Source: Zoogloea sp016790385
Lineage (GTDB): Bacteria; Pseudomonadota; Gammaproteobacteria; Burkholderiales; Rhodocyclaceae
Direction: 5' to 3' (one strand)
Assembly (NCBI RefSeq): GCF_041916735.1
Contig: NZ_JAYRYY010000019.1
Length of the DNA: 64,000 nt
Below, one piece after another: positions 61,937-64,000 of the stretch. Positions within the stretch are counted from its first letter, which is position 1. Each line of letters starts with the position of its first letter. A program made the translations under genes and the position numbers. The notes below the pieces were generated by a model. That model searched no databases, was not told the DNA's origin, and saw only the letters and a program-made list of their open reading frames with translations.

Positions 61937-63070
61937 ATGAAAAGGGAGATGTGGCGCCCGTTTGGCGCTCTGCTGGCAGCTGCGTTGCTGGGGTGGGGCC
62001 CGGCGCGCGCCGACACTGTGATCATCGGCCAATGCGCGCCGCTTTCCGGCAGCCTGGCCTCCACCGGCCAGGCCATGGCCCTGGGGGTGCGCATCGCCAT
62101 CGATGCGGCCAACGCCGCCGGCGGCGTCAATGGCCACACCCTGAAGCACGTGCTCAAGGATGATGGCTACCAGACCGCCGAAACCCTGCGCCTCACCCAG
62201 GAACTCATCCGCAAGGACAAGGCCGCCGCCCTGATCGGCTATGCCGGCACCGGCAACATCGCCGAACTGCTCAAGCAGGGCGTGCTGTCCGGCGGCGGCA
62301 TTGCCTTGGTCGCCCCCTACACCGGCGGCGAGCCCCTGCGCAGCCCCTTCAACCCCTGGATCTTCCACATCCGCGCCAGCTACGGCGACGAAACCGAGGC
62401 CATGGTGCGCCAGTTTGTCGGCACCGGCCTCACCCGCATCGCCGTGTTCCACCAGAACGACCCCTTTGGCCAGGCTGGCCTCGCCGGTGTCGAAAAAGCC
62501 CTGGCCCGCCACGGCATGAAGATCGTGAGCAAGGGCAGCTACGAGAAGAACACCGAAGACGTGGGAAAGGCCGTGGAGGACATCGCCCGCGGCGTACCCC
62601 AGGCGGTGATCATGATCGGCGTGGTGCGCCCCACCGCCGCCTTCGTGAAGGCCTACCAGACCGCCCACCCGGGCACGCAGCTCTTCAGTATCTCGGTGGT
62701 GAATGGGCGCGAACTGCATCAGCTGGCCGGCGGCGACGCCGCGCGGGGCGTCGGCATCACCCAGGTCATGCCCTCCCCCTTCAGCGGCGTCACCCGCATC
62801 GCCCGCGACTACCACCAGGCCCTCAAACGCTTCGCCCCCGAAGACACTCCCTCCTACACCAGCTTCGAAGAATACGTCGGTGCCCGCGTCCTGATCGAAG
62901 CCATCCGCCGCAGCAAAGGCACCCCCACCCCGGCGGCGGTGATGCAGTCGCTGGAGAACCTGGATCTGGACCTGGGGGGATTCAAGGTGCGCTTCAGCCC
63001 GGGGGAGCGGGTGGGGTCGCGGTATGTGGAGGTCACGCTGCTGGGGAGGGATGGGAATCATGTGCGGTGA
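61937..63070 (+). CDS. Orphan branched-chain amino acid-type (LivK-like) periplasmic binding protein
   Basis: 377 residues, signal peptide about 1-25 (GPARAD). Peripla_BP_6 fold with VIIGQCAPLSGSLASTGQAM, LIGYAGTGNIAELLKQGVLS, RIAVFHQNDPFGQAGLAGVE and YEKNTEDVGKAVEDIARGVP. It should bind an amino acid or amide in the periplasm. No LivHMGF permease or ATPase genes follow in the window, so it is an orphan or belongs to a distant transporter or a signalling system. It follows the sigma-54 regulator gene by 127 bp. Confidence 0.87.
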   Translation: MKREMWRPFGALLAAALLGWGPARADTVIIGQCAPLSGSLASTGQAMALGVRIAIDAANAAGGVNGHTLKHVLKDDGYQTAETLRLTQELIRKDKAAALIGYAGTGNIAELLKQGVLSGGGIALVAPYTGGEPLRSPFNPWIFHIRASYGDETEAMVRQFVGTGLTRIAVFHQNDPFGQAGLAGVEKALARHGMKIVSKGSYEKNTEDVGKAVEDIARGVPQAVIMIGVVRPTAAFVKAYQTAHPGTQLFSISVVNGRELHQLAGGDAARGVGITQVMPSPFSGVTRIARDYHQALKRFAPEDTPSYTSFEEYVGARVLIEAIRRSKGTPTPAAVMQSLENLDLDLGGFKVRFSPGERVGSRYVEVTLLGRDGNHVR

Positions 63071-63550
63071 GGGGTGGCGCACGGATATCTGAGAGCAGGA
63101 GGAGCATCGGGCGAGTGCACCTCCCGATACAGGAACAAAGCCGAAAACGCCGGGGTTTGGTTTAGGTGGCCGCACCTACGTGGTGCCATCAGCGCACCAA
63201 GAAAAGCCATCCACTTTGAATCCATTCATGCGATTCAACTTTCACTTGCCATCAAGCAAAACCCAACCTTTAATCCATAAACATAAGCACTATGGGTTTG
63301 CCAGTCACAGGCAATGCGCTGCTGAAGCTGTTCCGGCAGGTTGCCCGCAGGCAGGGCGAAGGATGAGACGTCGCGGGGAGGGTAGACGACATCATGACGC
63401 AAAAATCCGCAGAAACTGTTTTTATATACACACATTTAGCGCATCTTGGCGGCTTATACGACAGTCGTGAAAGACGCTAGCAGGTCGATGCAAAGCGTCG
63501 AGAAGCCGCGCCATCCGGTCCCCTCACTATTGATCTCTCATGACTTCATT
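63071..63550. other. Gene-poor, less GC-rich gap next to an IS remnant
   Basis: About 480 bp. Base composition falls well below that of the flanking genes between about 63200 and 63480. Only short open frames occur (for example 24 codons from 63291), none resembling a protein I know. The region may be inserted DNA linked to the IS remnant on its right. Confidence 0.5.
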
Positions 63551-63625
63551 CCCGGAATTGGCTTCCCAATCCCGTTTTGATGCCTATCAAATGGGCTGGG
63601 GAATGGGCGCTCGCCCAATTCCGGG
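63551..63625. repeat. Inverted repeat near the IS terminus
   Basis: CCCGGAATTGG (63551-63561) and CCAATTCCGGG (63615-63625), 11-bp perfect arms, with an inner GGGCG/CGCCC pair at 63605-63616. It lies just beyond the transposase stop and may be part of the IS end or a terminator-like structure. Confidence 0.5.
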
Positions 63626-63632
63626 TGCCGCT

Positions 63633-64000
63633 TCATGCTGCACTCCCAGCGCGCTGCAATTTCGCAATGCGCAGCAGGTTGTACGCCGCCGCCGACAGGT
63701 AGGCGGCGATCTGGGTTCGGGCTTCTCCGATGAAGCGGGTCTTTCTCATTCCGCCCACTGTCTTCAGCCAGCCGAAGATTTCCTCTATCCGCTTTCTCTT
63801 TCGCTGACTCACCTTGTCGCCCTCGGTGCCGCTTGTCCGTCCATCGAGCCCCGGTGTCTTGCGACCGTCGATCCGGGCGATATGTGGCTTGATCCCATGT
63901 TCCCGCAGATGCTAGACGAAGTCCTTCACGTGGTAACCCTTGTCAGCACCCAGGGTCTTCGGGTGAACCTTACGGCGCCGGGCGCGGGTGAGCAGTTGGC
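63633..64000 (-). pseudogene. IS5-like transposase C-terminal part, interrupted by an in-frame amber codon, cut by right edge
   Basis: Minus-strand translation reads KVHPKTLGADKGYHVKDFV, a TAG stop (63912-63914), then HLREHGIKPHIARIDGRK, SQRKRKRIEEIFGWLKTVGG and RKTRFIGEARTQIAAYLSAA up to the stop at 63633-63635. The Asp in LGADKGY and Glu in RIEEIFGWLKT fit the second D and E of an IS5-type DDE catalytic triad. The first D and the 5' part lie outside. With the amber codon it is probably inactive. Confidence 0.82.

Noticed and set aside
61891..62163. Small plus-strand frame overlapping the LivK-like start
   Set aside because: It begins in the leader hairpin and continues as an out-of-frame shadow of the signal peptide region.
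63291..63365. 24-codon frame in the gap before the IS remnant
   Set aside because: No ribosome site of note, no similarity, and a random frame of this length is expected in such sequence.

Overview
The window is a chromosomal segment of a high-GC Gram-negative bacterium, most likely a betaproteobacterium of the Rhodocyclales / Zoogloeaceae type (Azoarcus, Thauera, Zoogloea relatives). This is inferred from the gene families: PEP-CTERM protein, Tpx, PpnP, DUF3025, betaproteobacterial porin, and a Glt/Aau-type acidic amino acid system. I saw no rRNA, tRNA or CRISPR array. No database search was possible, so every name rests on recognised motifs and family memory.

Layout. 1-8.4 kb: ppnP (cut by the left edge), dinB, the ovothiol enzyme ovoA, and a convergent pair of exported trypsin-fold/TPR proteins, one of which has lost all three catalytic residues. 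8.4-12.8 kb: LysR regulator divergent from a GST/PPOX-like pair, dps, a ZIP metal transporter and a small membrane protein. 13-16.7 kb: alkB, then a YCII/VOC/YCII/DUF1428 cassette ending in an ECF42-type sigma factor. 16.9-18.4 kb: parvulin-type isomerase and tpx. 18.5-27.1 kb: a tight five-gene operon encoding four exported di-heme c-type cytochromes (MauG/BCCP/RoxA superfamily look) plus a lipoprotein, the least characterised system here. 27.3-31.7 kb: LysR divergent from an NmrA-like reductase, DODA-type dioxygenase, cytochrome b561 and two YceI proteins. 31.8-38 kb: PEP-CTERM protein, acyltransferase, HD-GYP sensor, AraC regulator. 38.1-44.4 kb: a beta-oxidation cluster (3-hydroxyacyl-CoA dehydrogenase, thiolase, acyl-CoA dehydrogenase, alpha-methylacyl-CoA racemase, enoyl-CoA hydratase) interrupted by a type II toxin-antitoxin module and structured repeats, followed by a decayed vapBC pair. 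45.5-51.9 kb (minus strand): a polysaccharide chain-length determinant fused to a degenerate tyrosine-recombinase-like domain, gpmI, and pyrC with two small genes. 52-61.8 kb: an acidic amino acid regulon (sigma-54 promoter, gltI, porin, periplasmic asparaginase/glutaminase, gltJKL, then marC and a sensor kinase / sigma-54 activator pair). 61.9-63.1 kb: an orphan Liv-type binding protein. The right edge is an IS5-like transposase remnant.

The most unusual features are: (1) a dispersed element, exactly 121 bp in three full copies plus one internally deleted copy, with 17-bp inverted ends, sitting directly after TGA stop codons and with a compensatory change in its central hairpin; (2) the chain-length determinant / recombinase-fold fusion; (3) the di-heme cytochrome operon; (4) the protease / pseudoprotease pair.
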